Made by a program: the position numbers and the translations under genes. A stretch of DNA of 64,000 nt from NCBI RefSeq assembly GCF_048564905.1, contig NC_132992.1:31544501-31608500 (forward strand). Reading direction: 5' to 3'. The stretch comes from Vicugna pacos (lineage: Eukaryota > Chordata > Mammalia > Artiodactyla > Camelidae). The notes beneath the pieces were generated by a model. The model saw nothing but the letters and a program-made list of their open reading frames with translations. It made no database searches and was not told the origin of the DNA. This document shows, piece by piece, positions 32,866 to 44,186 of the stretch. Every line of letters begins with the position of its first letter. Within the stretch, counting starts at the first letter, position 1.

Positions 32866-34300
32866 GAAGTAATCTGAAAACAGTTTCATCTGTAGCTATA
32901 GACCACTTGGCTTCAGCAGGAAGCTGCTTGAACACTTAGCTTATTTGTATAATTGTATTCTCTTTGCATTTCCTCTTACGTTTCAGTTGTCAGAAATTTC
33001 AGAGCTCAACTTAATCACAGTAGCTATATTATTTTTTCATTTAGATGAATCTGTGCCACCTTGTCTTTGATGACTCCATTCTAATTTTACAGCCATATTG
33101 GAATTTTGTATTTTATTTGGAAGCTTTTTGTGGTTACATATATGTATTTTAAAAGTCTCTGTTGGACCTTATCAATCATCTTATCATTATTAAAGAATCT
33201 CCTAGTGAAAAAAAAAGAAAAAAGCTTAGAGTAGAAACTAATTTCTCCTAGCCTGGGAGACTATCAAAAAAAAAAAAAAAAGAAAGAAAGAAAGAAAAGA
33301 AGAAACAAAGAAATGAATAAAGCAACCGCCTTAGCATAAGAAAAAGAAATATTTCACTCTATGGAAGTATGTTTTAAATAATCACTTATCTGAATGAAGA
33401 ACACCTTTTGGTAACCAGGAGACTTTCCAAGAAGGCAATTGTTTCCTTTGGATAGCCTTCTTGTTCCTATGGAAATTGAGTAAGGATGAGGAATTTGAAC
33501 AAAAGCAAAGGGCAAGAAATCTCTTCAGGATGTGAGAAGCTATGAAGACTGTCTCAGAGTCCGCTTGGGGATTTGATTTTCCATCAGTTCCCCTGTAGCC
33601 CACTAGACGGTGGTAGCACACATAAAAACTCTGCTGAATAAACTGAATTGCCGCAAACCTTGCTTACTCTTCTTTTTCAAATAAAATCCCAAGAAAATCT
33701 GTATAAAAGCAGAGGTAGGACTATTAAGCCCCTATTAACAGCAGAGCAGACGGTATCAGGCTACAAAGTGAGGATAGGTACCATCCAAAAGAGATCACCT
33801 CCAAATACAATTTTGGGTCTATCTTGATCCAGTTTCTTTTGGTTTCAGAAAGTTATTAGTGAGATTTTCTTTCCCTACTTATGCCAGAGATCACCTTGGA
33901 TGCAAGGAGTCAAATTTTGATGAATATGTTTACATAGTATTTTTTTGTGCCTTAAAAAAACCCCATTGCTCATCTGTTACAGTTACTAAGATTTCATGAT
34001 CATTGTTTTTTAACATGTTAGAATGTCATTATATCACATGTGATAAGTTTAGCACACTTTTTGTGTGAATTTGTCACTTTAGTTTGAATGACGAAGCAGT
34101 CTCCCATCAATTATGAGACTCCTTCTGACACTCTTGGTGAAGGAAGCAAGCTTCTGGAATGATTAAATCTGCACAGCTGTGGTGACCTTGGAAAGGATAT
34201 ATTTATTCCTTTTTAATACTACCTTGTCAGAACAAAACACAGTTTAAGTCATTGTTAAGTAGCCTTAGGACTGTAGTCACCCTTCTACAGTTCATAGACT
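32866..34300. other. 5' flank of TRAV2, no gene
   Basis: An A-rich GAAA microsatellite lies at 33266-33310. A CTCF-like word CCCACTAGACGGTGG lies at 33598-33612, about 800 bp upstream of the TRAV2 ATG and further away than for the other V genes. No gene supported. Confidence 0.4.
33266..33310. repeat. A-rich / GAAA microsatellite
   Basis: A run followed by several GAAA units; possibly the decayed tail of a retroelement. Confidence 0.85.
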
Positions 34301-34308
34301 CTGGCTGA

Positions 34309-34316
34309 TGATGTCA
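34309..34316 (+). promoter_or_regulatory. CRE-like element upstream of TRAV2
   Basis: TGATGTCA, one base from the CREB/ATF site TGACGTCA, 104 bp upstream of the ATG. TCR V promoters, above all TCR beta, commonly carry such a conserved CRE-like decamer. Function here is inferred from position. Confidence 0.4.
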
Positions 34317-34419
34317 CCGACACAGAAGAAAATGAAAAATGAAAACAGGCAGCCTTAAGGCAGCTTCCTGGGGAGCATCACGCTTATGACTGAGGCTTGG
34401 GACCAGCTGCCTTTTGGCC

Positions 34420-34911
34420 ATGGCTTTGCGGAGCACTCTGGAAGTAGTGCGGCTGGGGCTCCTCCTCAGCTCTCTCTGGAAGGGTGAGTAGGTGCTTTTA
34501 CTCTCTGGTGTTGGAAAAATGGATGCCATTGTTTTAAAATTTGGACCAGATTCATTAATACTTACTGTACCTAAGGGGCAATCAACAAGCCAAATAGCAG
34601 CATAGAAGTCTCAACCTTCTTTCTTTGTTTCCTGCAGTTGCAGAGAGCAAGGACCAAGTATTTCAGCCTTCCACCGTGGTATCTTCGGAGGGAGCTGTGG
34701 CAGAAATCTACTGTAATCACTCTGTATCCAATGCTTACGACTTCTTCTGGTACCTTCACTTCCCAGGATGTGCACCAAGGCTCCTTGTTAAGGGCTCAAA
34801 GCCGTCCCAGCAGGGACGCTACAACATGACTTATGAGCGGTTCTCTTCATCACTGCTCATCCCCCAGGTGCGGTTGGCAGATGCTGCTGCTTACTGCTGT
34901 GGTCTGGCGAA
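34420..34911 (+). CDS. TRAV2: T-cell receptor alpha variable 2
   Basis: Encodes the V domain of TCR alpha chains after joining to a J segment. Exon 1 (34420-34483) gives the leader MALRSTLEVVRLGLLL; the donor is GTGAGTA. Exon 2 (34638-34911, acceptor TTTCCTGCAG) completes the leader and the V region. It matches my memory of human TRAV2 almost throughout: KDQVFQPSTV, NHSVSNAY, FFWYLHFPGCAPRLLVKG, NMTYERFSSSLLI. Conserved Cys23 (EIYC), Trp41 (FFWYL) and Cys104 are present, with no stop. Odd points: the usual YYC reads YCC, so a second cysteine replaces the tyrosine at position 103, and the codons after it give GLA rather than AV. The RSS heptamer is also non-consensus. It may be an open reading frame with impaired use rather than a fully working gene. 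Confidence 0.92.
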
Positions 34912-34950
34912 CACAGAGGCAGGGAACCCGTGTAGCACTGAACAGAAACT
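34912..34950 (+). other. 23-bp-spacer RSS of TRAV2
   Basis: Heptamer CACAGAG (34912-34918; consensus CACAGTG, mismatch at position 6), spacer of exactly 23 bp, nonamer ACAGAAACT (34942-34950; consensus ACAAAAACC, 7 of 9). Confidence 0.85.
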
Positions 34951-35924
34951 GAGAGATCACAGCCTTTGCAGGGGATGGAAAAGAGATGAGCAATAATTAT
35001 TGCCCCCACTATTATAAATCAATGAAAAATGTTAAAAAGAAATTATTGCCCCCACTACCCCCAATTCAGCATTCCCCAAGCCCTTCCATTTGGCACTGCT
35101 ATTAGAAAAATAATTTGAGTTCAGAAACTTTATATTAGTAAATGTACATAGGAAACTATACTTTTAGGGAGGGATTCAATAATGGTTGTATAAATCCATG
35201 TTTTAAATAGTCTTTTAAAAAAATTTTGATTTAATTTTTAATTGAGTTATAATTGCCATACTATATTACATATAGTTTCAGCTGTACAACATAGTGAAGG
35301 ATTTGGTATTTTTTATACATTATGAAATGATTATTACAGTAAGTCTAGTTACCATCATCACTATCCAAAGTTGTTACAATTTAAATAGTCTTCTTGATAA
35401 TTGGAATACTTTTTAGTCATTTCTTTTGAAATTTGATTAGATTATTTGCTTTCCCTTGTAAAATGGATGATGATGAACTGTGATAGGATGAAGAGTCACG
35501 TTCACTGTGCCATTTTCTTCTTGCTTTCTGCCTTTGCATTTTAAATATTATATGCCAGCTGCAGGCTCTTCGCAGGAATATTTTCAAGACATGTCTCAAT
35601 ATATAAAGGGTACTTTAGTTAACGTTGGATAATACAATAAGCTGAAAGGGAATGAATGACAGTGGCTACTATCAACAGCCCTGAGTTTGGAATCTCAGTC
35701 CTTCCCTCAGGATATATTACGTTTTATAATCTAACATACAGACCCAGTGAGGATGCCAGTGTCAGTCGGTATATGAAATATTAGAAAAGTTCAATCTCCT
35801 TCTGATTTTTTAAACTAAAAAAATAGAAGTTGTAATATATTCTTCCCATATTCTTGTTAAGTTATTTTTGTGTTTTTTCCCAGATATGTCCCTCCCACTT
35901 TAGGGACCAAAGTCCTACTGTAGA
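34951..35924. other. TRAV2-TRAV3 spacer, first part
   Basis: At 35215-35385 an antisense fragment of older L1 3' end (TTAATTGAGTTATAATTGCC, GCTGTACAACATAGTGA). No gene. Confidence 0.5.
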
Positions 35925-36115
35925 TCAGTGTTTCCAAAACTTTTTTATCAGAAGTCTCTGCAATCTTGTTCAAAAAATAGATTCTTTTTTGCTGCATTCC
36001 AGGTGAACTGAATCAGGGTTTGCAGGAGTGGGGCCTGGAAATCTGTATTTTCCATAAACATCTCTTTGATGATTCTGTTGCTCAGCCAAGTTTGATCTGG
36101 GAATGCCAGACTCTG
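35925..36115 (+). mobile_element. hAT-Charlie MER5A-type element
   Basis: Non-autonomous DNA transposon: TCAGTGTTTCCAAAAC, CTGAATCAGGGTTTGCAGGA, GTGGGGCCTGGAAATCTGTA in the order of MER5A. Confidence 0.7.
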
Positions 36116-36458
36116 GACTCCAGATCTTGAGGCTACAACCACGTTCAGTAATATCCAAATATCTCCATGGTATGCAAATATAAATCGGTATATGTTTGTA
36201 CCAGTTACATGCTAATTTTTTAGGCATATTCTATTTTGGATTATTGCTTGTTTAAAAGTGTGTTAGATTTATCTTTTAACCAAATGAAATATTTGAAAAG
36301 GAGATGTATGTGTGCATCTTCTTTATGAGTCCTGCACGGTGCCATGTGTATGTACAGTTGTTGCTCCATAAATGGTGCCCCTCTCATTGCTTTGTCATGC
36401 AAGAAAAGAGACAGAAATTCTTTTTGTTCATATAGGAAGTTCTTTTCAATTCACTGAG

Positions 36459-36510
<52 letters not shown>

Positions 36511-37344
36511 TGTGTTGAAAACCCTACCTTTTACATTGGTGCTTTGATTCTCTTGTTTAAACAGTCAACTACTGGTCTTCCAACCAGGTTTTTTTCCAGC
36601 TCAAATATAGAACACTAAAGACATTATTACCCAAGGGTGAAAGTGGAAAAGGAAAGAAATAAAAGAAGAGGAAAATGCAGCATGAGAGGAATTACAGAGA
36701 AGAGAGTGGCAGTGATGGCTCAGCCTTAAAGGTATCAAGAAGCTCTCAGTTCTATGGTGACAAACAGGGAGTAAAATTCCGTGTACTCTCAGATCTTGGG
36801 AGTTTGTATGTGTATAGAGCTTGCCATTGTTTTGGAGGTTTACTTCCCCAAAATGCAATACAAAATAAAAAAAAATTCCTGGGTGAAAAAACTGTTGTAG
36901 GGCTCCTGAGACTAAACATGAACACAGGGCTGGAGAGCTTACCTAACTGGCCAAGGCAGGTGGCATGGGGCTGTCTGAGGTCTCCCTGGATCCATCTGCT
37001 CTGTCCACTGCTAGTTGAATCTGCATTGACGGTGAAGTTTTCTTGGGGGCCATAGATCACCTAGTTCTTCAAATGTCGAAGGACTTCCTCAGAGGGCTAT
37101 CTGTATCTATCATTGGCTCCATGAGAGATTTAAGACCCCAACTCACTCTCACGGTAGGGTATCTTTCCTTGCTCCTATGGGCCCTACCTTCTCTAACTTC
37201 ACTGCTTTATTTCTTTTTTGTGGGAGGGTTGAGTGGGGCCATGGAGCCCACCTGGCTACTCTTCAGTTTCTGAGGCTCAGGGTACCACAGAGAATGGGTG
37301 GGGACTGGAATGCAGAATTACTTCCATTTTCTTCCAAGGGTTAG
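36116..37344. other. TRAV2-TRAV3 spacer with GT microsatellite
   Basis: Holds a GT dinucleotide run of about 24 units at 36461-36509. Otherwise no gene or repeat that I recognise. Confidence 0.5.
36461..36509. repeat. GT dinucleotide microsatellite
   Basis: About 24 uninterrupted GT units; probably polymorphic. Confidence 0.95.
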
Positions 37345-37795
37345 TGTTATGGGTTGAATTGTGTCCCCCCCAAAAATGGTATGTTGAAGTCATAGCTCTC
37401 AGTGCCTCAGAACGTGACCTTATTTGGAAATAAAATCTAGAAGTAATAAAGTTAGCATAAAGTCATTAGGACTGGTGTTCTTAGAAAAAGAGAAAATTTT
37501 GACACAGAGACAGACAAGCGAAGAAGGAAGACAATGTGAAGAGACACAGGGAGAGGATGGCCAGCTGGTTGGAGTGGTGTATCTAAATGCCAAGAAACAG
37601 CACAGATGGCCAGCAAACACCAGAAGCTCAAAGGGGCAAAAAAGGATTCTCTCCTAGAGCTGTCAGAGCGAGTATGGCCTGGCTAACATCTTGATTTAGG
37701 ATGTCTAGCTTGCAGAACTGTAAGACAATAAATTTCTGCAGTTTTAAGCTGCCTGGTTTTTGGTGCTCTGTTACAGCAGCACTGGGACTAGGATG
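37345..37795 (+). mobile_element. LTR relic, MaLR (MLT1/MST-like)
   Basis: Fossil LTR beginning TGTTATGGGTTGAATTGTGT, with GACCTTATTTGGAAATA near 37415, and AACTGTAAGACAATAAATTT near 37716 as in the ERVL-MaLR group. No internal region. The antisense element at 43.6-44.2 kb is the same family. Confidence 0.75.
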
Positions 37796-38556
37796 GTTAG
37801 TATACCATAGTCCTTCCAATTCTTGCCAAGAAATACTGCTCCAACACATCTCCTTGCTTCAGAAATCTCCAGACTGGAATGGACACCACTTTTTATGTTA
37901 AAGAACATCCTGTACGTCAGGGGATAGAGGGAGTCTCAAAAGAACTCGATATTTTGCTCCATTGACAGCAAGTGGGACATAAAGTGGCAAAATCTTTTAT
38001 ACTGTTTTGAACTCTAGGATTAAGTAGCTTTATAGTTCAAAAGGAGCTAAGAGAAAAGAGCCCAATTGAAAACCGTGTCTCTGAAGCTCTATTAACTGTC
38101 TGGATTGCAGAAAATAACGCGACCAGTAGGGACGGGCCATTAAGGTAACAGTGTAGCAGCACTGCTGTAGGCTCAAAACCAGCAAATCTGAATACTAGTT
38201 CCCTCTGCTGAGAAAAGCTCCCTGTAGTACAATGGTCCCAAGTTATTCCCATCAGTGAAATATGTTACTCTTCCAACACAGGTATATCTATATGCATATA
38301 GATTATGATAATGAACGTGACAAACAAAAGTAGAAATTAGAAAAAGTTAAGATAAGCGCAAACACTAATTCTCATGGTTGTTTCCTTGCACTCAAGAGGA
38401 ACATCTTGTGAAGCACATCCCTGTCCCTATTGCAGCTTGAAGTAGAATACTTCTTTTTAATTAGCTAAATTCCCAAAGCTTTGTGAGGTCCTTTCTTTTC
38501 TCATTTGGATGGAACATCCCTAGGGATTTTTTCATTGCTACAATTCTAGCACATTT
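37796..38556. other. TRAV2-TRAV3 spacer, no gene
   Basis: Nothing recognised; short open frames only. Confidence 0.4.
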
Positions 38557-39007
38557 TACTTTAGTTTTTCTCTCTCTCTCTTTTTTTTTTTAATTGAAGT
38601 ACAGCAGTTACAATGTGTCCATTTCTGGTATACAGCACAATGGCCCAGTCATGCATCTACATACATAGACTCATTTTCATATTCTTTTTCATTAAAGGCA
38701 TTACAATTACTGAATATAATTCCCTGTGTTATACAGAAGAAATTTTTAACCTATTTTTATATATAGTGGTGAACATTTACAAATCTCCAACTCCCAAATT
38801 TATTCCTTCCCACTCCCTTTCCCCCAGTAACCATAAGATTGTTTACTATGTCTGAGAGTCTGTTTCTGTTTTGTAGATGAGTTCATTAGTGTCTCTTTTT
38901 CTTTCTTTCTTTCTTTTAGATTTCACATACGAGTGATATCATATGGTATTTTTCTTTCTCTTTCTAAGTGAAGTAAGCCAGTAAGAGAAAGAAAAATACT
39001 TTAGTTT
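38557..39007 (-). mobile_element. L1 3' end with inverted 5' tip and target duplication
   Basis: Antisense L1 3'UTR (TTTTTTTTTTAATTGAAGTA, TCTGTTTCTGTTTTGTAGAT) up to about 38965, where the text TATTTTTCTTTCTCTTTCT turns round and runs back as AAGTGAAGTAAGCCAGTAAG, making a fold-back. The whole is flanked by the 11-bp direct repeat TACTTTAGTTT at 38557-38567 and 38997-39007. A short twin-primed insertion fits. Confidence 0.8.
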
Positions 39008-39029
39008 GCTAACGGTTTATCTTCTGAAT

Positions 39030-39170
39030 TAGTATTCCATCTACCAAAATGAATGGAAAGTTTCTTGAGGGCAAGGACTAAGTCTTGTTTTCCTGTTTAT
39101 CTCTTAAATGCAAATTATGTCTTGCACGTAGTAGGAACTCAATAGTAATTTGTGAGAATAAATTGACTTT
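39030..39170 (+). mobile_element. L2 3' end
   Basis: Sense L2 3'UTR: TTCTTGAGGGCAAGGACTAA, GCACGTAGTAGGAACTCAAT. Confidence 0.7.
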
Positions 39171-40030
39171 CAAGGTTTTCTCCTGGAATTACCAGGATGC
39201 CAAGGCAGTTAGTTTTGGAGTGAAGCCTTGGAAGAGAGGACCTCTGTGAAGAAAATTCATTCATAATGAATGAAGGTAAACAGAGCTTTTACTCCACTGC
39301 TTAGTGTCCAGCATGTACAATCAATTCTCATTACATGGATTTCTGCTAGCTCAGTGTACTTATTTAAAATTTTAATCATTTGACAAATATTTATTGAGCA
39401 CCTATATTATGCCGGTCACATGATTTTTCTCTTTGCTCCTGTGCCGTTAAAACAAAAACCAAAAATAACTCAACCTCAGAGCTTCTCCATAAAACAGAGG
39501 GACACCAAACTAAAACGAATTAAAACACTAATATCTGGAGGTACAATTCTAGAAGGCAGCCTAGGCCATCTATCCATGAGATGTTTGGATCTCTTCAACA
39601 GCACTGTCAAGGGAATTACCAGTATGTCTAGAGCAAGATTAAAAATATAAATCTCCTAAAAGCTTGGTTCATTTGTGGCTGCCAGAATTCATCATTAAGT
39701 GGTTGAAGGCAAATGATATCTGAGTTACAGCACTATCTAGGCATAGTCTTACATGCTGTGTGTGCTGCATCTGTAGAGGACGGAAGAAGCAGAGACTGGG
39801 CAATTACTTGGAAAATATAGTTACAGCACTAAAGCTTATACTGGACTATTGTTTTAATTGGACTTATTTGTCTTTCTACACTGATCAGAATGCTGTATAG
39901 ATATGCCCATACATACGTTGAGCATATACCCACATTTTGCCTGATTGACAGGGCAGCTGTAAACCCGAGTGTCAGTGATTAAGACCTGGAAGCATCTGCT
40001 GCTTGACAGTAAAGTCACCTGGTTCTGTGT
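39171..40030. other. 5' flank of TRAV3, no gene
   Basis: Nothing recognised before the CTCF-like word at 40035. Confidence 0.4.
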
Positions 40031-40034
40031 GTGG

Positions 40035-40048
40035 GCTCTAGGGGGCGC
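40035..40048 (+). promoter_or_regulatory. CTCF-like motif upstream of TRAV3
   Basis: GCTCTAGGGGGCGC agrees with the CTCF core CCASYAGRKGGCRS at 12 of 14 positions, 247-260 bp upstream of the ATG and in the direction of transcription. Confidence 0.5.
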
Positions 40049-40294
40049 TGCAGTGTGAGTTTTGTCCCTGGTGTAAGAGATGCAGTTTTGCTTCCCATGG
40101 AGCTTCGAGGAGCCCCAGCAAGAGCTTGCTCAACAGAGAGAAGACACAGGTGATAGGAACACCAGGGCAATTTGCAAAACGCTGTGCTGACAGAAGGATG
40201 CTGGTGCCTGTTTGAGAACCCAGTCTCTGGGCTGAGGCCGTATCTCCAGCAAAGGTGGGTTGGAAAGGAGCCCCTGGCGAGCTCAGCTTGAGCC

Positions 40295-40726
40295 ATGGCC
40301 TCTGCTTGCATCTCGACGCTTGCGATTCTCTTTACACTGAGTAAGTGATATTCCTATCCCTTTTTCCACTTGTATTGTCCACTTATGTTCTTTTCAGCAG
40401 CTTCACTGATGCAGTGTGCATTAATTTACAGGCGGACTGAGAGCCCAGTCAGTGACTCAGCTGAAAGAGCCGATCACTGTCGCCGAAGGGGAGCCACTGA
40501 CTGTGAAATGCACCTATTCACTTTCTGGGACCCCTTATCTCTTTTGGTATGTCCAGTATCCCAACCAAGGTCTCCAGTTCCTTCTGAAATACATCGCAGG
40601 GGACAACCTGGTTAAAGGCAACTACGGTTTTGAAGCTGAATTTAATAAGAGCCAAACCTCTTTCCACCTGAAGAAAGCATCTGTCCAAGGGAGCGACTCT
40701 GCATTGTACTTCTGTGCCGTGACAGA
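40295..40726 (+). CDS. TRAV3: T-cell receptor alpha variable 3
   Basis: V segment for TCR alpha chains. Exon 1 (40295-40340) encodes [15 protein letters not shown]; donor GTAAGTG. Exon 2 (40432-40726) follows an intron of only 91 bp with acceptor TTAATTTACAG and continues [10 protein letters not shown]. The V region agrees closely with human TRAV3 as I remember it: [66 protein letters not shown]. Cys23 (VKC), Trp41 (LFWYV) and Cys104 (YFC) are present, no stop, splice sites and RSS good, so it should be functional. The protein ends YFCAVTD at the heptamer. Confidence 0.95.
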
Positions 40727-40765
40727 CACAGTGGTGGGGGCTGTAGGGATCGCTGAATACAAACC
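40727..40765 (+). other. 23-bp-spacer RSS of TRAV3
   Basis: Consensus heptamer CACAGTG (40727-40733), 23-bp spacer, nonamer ATACAAACC (40757-40765). Confidence 0.9.
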
Positions 40766-41944
40766 TCTGAGTACAGAAAAAACATTTTCCTGAAGCCTTG
40801 ATGTCCCTCCACAAGGGGGAGTGCAGTTCTAGGATACGTCACTCATCATAACTAAATTACCATTTAAAGCCACAGAATTTGTTCATTTGGCAAGTATTTA
40901 TTGAATCCTTCTGCGCCAGGCCCTGTGCTGAGCACTGATCATGAAAAGGTGAAAGAAGCCATCCTTGATCTCGAGGTTCCAGGTGTGATCCCAAACATTC
41001 ATGAACCCAATTAATTCTCACAACTATTAACATGAGCTTCACTTAACAGATGAAGAAAGTAAGGCACAGAGAGCAAGTGTCTCGCTCAAGTCACAAAACC
41101 AATACACAGTCAATTGAAACCCAGGCAGTCTGCCTCTCAGGTGTGTGGTCTAACCACGCCACTTCTCCATCAGCCCACTGGCTCGTGAGACTGTAATTTC
41201 AGCGGTGGTCTAGCCCTAACTCCCAAAGTGCTCCCTGTTTTAAAAAGTGTTCATTTTAGGAATGAACAGTAAACTAACAATTTGGTAAGTGCTAAGATTG
41301 AGAATTGCACAGAATTCTGTGTGAGATGAAAAAAGTAGAGGTAAATTAGCTGTGAAGGAAGGAGAGAGAGAGTACGTAACGGGAGAATTCGAATCAAGGG
41401 AAAATTTAAATATGTAGTTTAAACATGTAGGCTCCTAAGTTCACATCTTATGTACACCCTTGAGAGGGCCTGGACTTAATGTTGACCTCTCTCTCTGTCT
41501 GTCGGTCTTTCTCTTTGTCTATCCATTTTTGTCTCTGAAATACAATTTTAAGCATTTTAGAGCAGGGAAAGGGTAGAGAAACATTTGGGGGAGGGGAGCA
41601 GAAAATTGTCCTGGTTTTCCTGAGAATACTAGATGTGGACAGCTACCTTCTCCATCATGTGAGAACTTGCCCTTGGCTGGGCACCTCTGCCAAAGAAGAA
41701 CCACCCTCCATGGAGCCATCTTCTGCCCCCACTCTGTTCTTTTTCCGATTGTATAAAGAATTTCACTGGGTTCTCTGCAAGAATCCAGAAGCTCCTAAAA
41801 TTAAGTGGTGCAAAGCTTAGTGCTTCATCTTCTCTCCTTCTCTAAACAAAAGATACAAAACAAAACAGGTCAATCTTATTCCCTGTTTGTTTGTTTGTTT
41901 GCTTGTTTTCTATAGCAAACAGTGGAACCACTGTCTACCCAAGT
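40766..41944. other. TRAV3-TRAV4 spacer, first part
   Basis: Contains an antisense MIR at about 41000-41165 (ACAGATGAAGAAAGTAAGGC, AACCCAGGCAGTCTGCCTCT). No gene. Confidence 0.5.
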
Positions 41945-42300
41945 GTCATTCACTCTCTCGCTTCCAGGTATGTCTAGATGCTCTTCCTTCTGCCTCTTCC
42001 GACTTGACCAAGTCGTTACCAGGTTCTTCCCTTCTGTTCTCTTAAATTTTAGTTTAGGTGTCACTCTGCCTGAGAAGGGTTCCTGGAACTCCACTATTTA
42101 AGCAGTTTCAGTACCTGTATGTTCCTATAGTACTGTACATTCCCTATCAAGGTAGTTATCATAAGGGCTATTGCTACTTTTAAAATTCTCTTCCTTCTCA
42201 CTAGACCACTGGGTATTTCTCATCATTGAATATCCAGTGTCGAGTTCAGTGCCTGACCTGAGTAGGGGCTCCACAAATATTGTTTAATTGAGTAAGTTAA
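41945..42300 (+). mobile_element. L2 fragment, 3' part
   Basis: Sense L2: TTCTTCCCTTCTGTTCTCTT, TCTGCCTGAGAAGGGTTCC, CAGTGCCTGACCTGAGTAGG. Confidence 0.6.
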
Positions 42301-42605
42301 TACTTACCGAGAATCTTAAAATATTCTTACTCTTTAATCAAGGAAATTCCTTTTGTAAAAGCTAGTCTAAAAAATATAGCTGGAAGTTTAGACAGAGATT
42401 TACATACAAAGGTCTTTGTCATAACATTCTTTCTAAAATCCAAATATTTAATACTAGGAAAATTGGTGAGTAAATTATAATACATCTCAATCTTGGAATA
42501 TTTTGAGGAATATTTTCAATTAGAATTGAAATTCTATGTATATTTATTGACAGGCAAAAATATTTATGAAATAACATTAAGTTAAAACCCTCCAGGGCAC
42601 CCAAA

Positions 42606-42642
42606 TGTGTGTGTGTGCGTGCGTGTGTGTGTGTGTGTGTGT
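42606..42642. repeat. GT/GC microsatellite
   Basis: Imperfect GT run with GCGT interruptions; no gene in the surrounding 42.3-42.9 kb. Confidence 0.9.
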
Positions 42643-42902
42643 ATGTATTTGTGTGTATGTGCACATGCAATCCAATTTTGCAAAAAATATTTATGCATAG
42701 ACAAAGGACTGAAAAGAAATACATCCAAATATTATCAATAATATTTCTGGGATATGGCATTACGTATGAGTTTTAGGTTTTAGACTTTTCCATATTTTCC
42801 AAATTCTGAAATTTAGAATTCATTACTTTAATAATCAGAGAAAAACCTACTTTTCAAAAATTCAAAATATATCTTTGGTTGGTAGCTTTTGCTATAGGGT
42901 AT

Positions 42903-43400
42903 GGTTTTCTTTCTTTCTTTTTTTTTTTAACATTTTTTATTGATTCATAATCATTTTACAGTGTTGTGTCAAATTCCAGTGTTCAGCACCATTTTTCAGT
43001 CATTCATGGACATATACACACTCACTGTCACATTTTTTTCTCTGTGATTTATCATACCATTTTGTGTATATTTCCCTGTGCTATACAGTGTAATCTTGTT
43101 TATCTATTCTACAATTTTGAAATCCCAGTCTATCCCTTCCCACCCTCTACCCCCTGGTAACCACAAGTCTGTATTCTCTGTCCATGAGTCTATTTCTGTC
43201 CTGTATTTATGCTTTGTTTTTGTTTGTTTGTTTGTTTTTGTTTTTTAGATTCCACATATGAGCGATCTCATATGGTATTTTTCTTTCTCTTTCTGGCTTA
43301 CTTCACTTAGAATGACATTCTCTAGGAGCATCCATGTTGCTGCAAATGGCATTATGTTGTCGGTTTTTATGGCTGAGTAGTATTCCAGGTTTTCTTTCTT
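42903..43400 (-). mobile_element. Young L1 3' end, antisense, with target duplication
   Basis: 5'-truncated copy of the same lineage as the full-length element: 3'UTR words AAATTCCAGTGTTCAGCACC and CATTTTTTTCTCTGTGATTT, then the end of ORF2 up to GGCTGAGTAGTATTCCA. Exact 13-bp direct repeats GGTTTTCTTTCTT flank it at 42903-42915 and 43388-43400. Confidence 0.9.
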
Positions 43401-43573
43401 AATCTCAGGAAATTTCTAAAATTTGATTTAATAAGGGTTTTAGTTTTTTATTACAATATATATAACAAATAACATTAATGCACGTATATGCTCCTGTGTT
43501 GACCCAGGAGTGAACACTAAAAAGGCTTTTCAGAGGAGTGTATATGACATATAACATAGTTATTAGCACCATA

Positions 43574-44186
43574 TATTTGTTTGCTAGGGCCACTGCAACA
43601 AACCAGGTGGCTTAAACAACAGAAATTTCTTGTTTCACAGTTCTGGAAGCTCAAAGCCCAAGATGATGGTGTCAGCAGGGTTGTTTCCTTCTGAGGGCTA
43701 TGAGGGAAGGGTTTGTTCCAGGCTCCTCTCTCCTTGGTTTGTAGATGGCCGTCTTTTCTCTGTGTCTCTTCACATTGTTTTGTTTTATTTGCATCTGTCT
43801 TCGTGTCCAGATTTCCCTTTTCTTATAAGGACACTAGTCATGTTGGATTAGAGTCCACCAAATAACTTCATTAAAAATGATTTTATTTTTTATCTTAATG
43901 CAGTCTTTTATTATTTATTATTGTGTTTTAGAGGGCGTACTGGGGATTGAACCCAGAACCTCGTGTATGCTAAGCTTACACTCTACCACTTGAGCTATAC
44001 CCTCCTCCCAACTTCATTTTTTTAAATTTATAGAACTTATTGTTTAAAAACTTCATTTTAACTTGATTACTTCTGTAAATACCGAACTCTAAATAAGATC
44101 GTATTCTGAGGTCCTAGGGATTAGGACTCCAACAGATCTTTTTTTGGGGCAGGGAAGTAGGCAGGGGCAAAATTCACCCCATAACA
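43574..44186 (-). mobile_element. LTR relic, MaLR, split by a SINE
   Basis: Fossil LTR on the minus strand, same family as 37.3 kb. On the + strand it reads GCTAGGGCCACTGCAACAAA, GTGGCTTAAACAACAGAAAT, TCTTATAAGGACACTAGTCA, and after an interruption TAGGGATTAGGACTCCAACA and CACCCCATAACA. The camelid SINE at 43873-44009 interrupts it. Confidence 0.75.
43864..44018 (-). mobile_element. Camelid tRNA-derived SINE (Vic-1 type)
   Basis: Body 43873-44009, minus strand: 5' head GGGAGGAGGGTATAGCTCAA, B box GGGTTCAATCC, then an A-rich tail. Direct repeats AACTTCATT at 43864-43872 and 44010-44018 flank it; a third copy follows at 44049-44057. Confidence 0.8.

Noticed and set aside
40806-40820. CCACAAGGGGGAGT after TRAV3 as another CTCF site
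   Set aside because: Only 11 of 14 matches and mismatched at key C and S positions.
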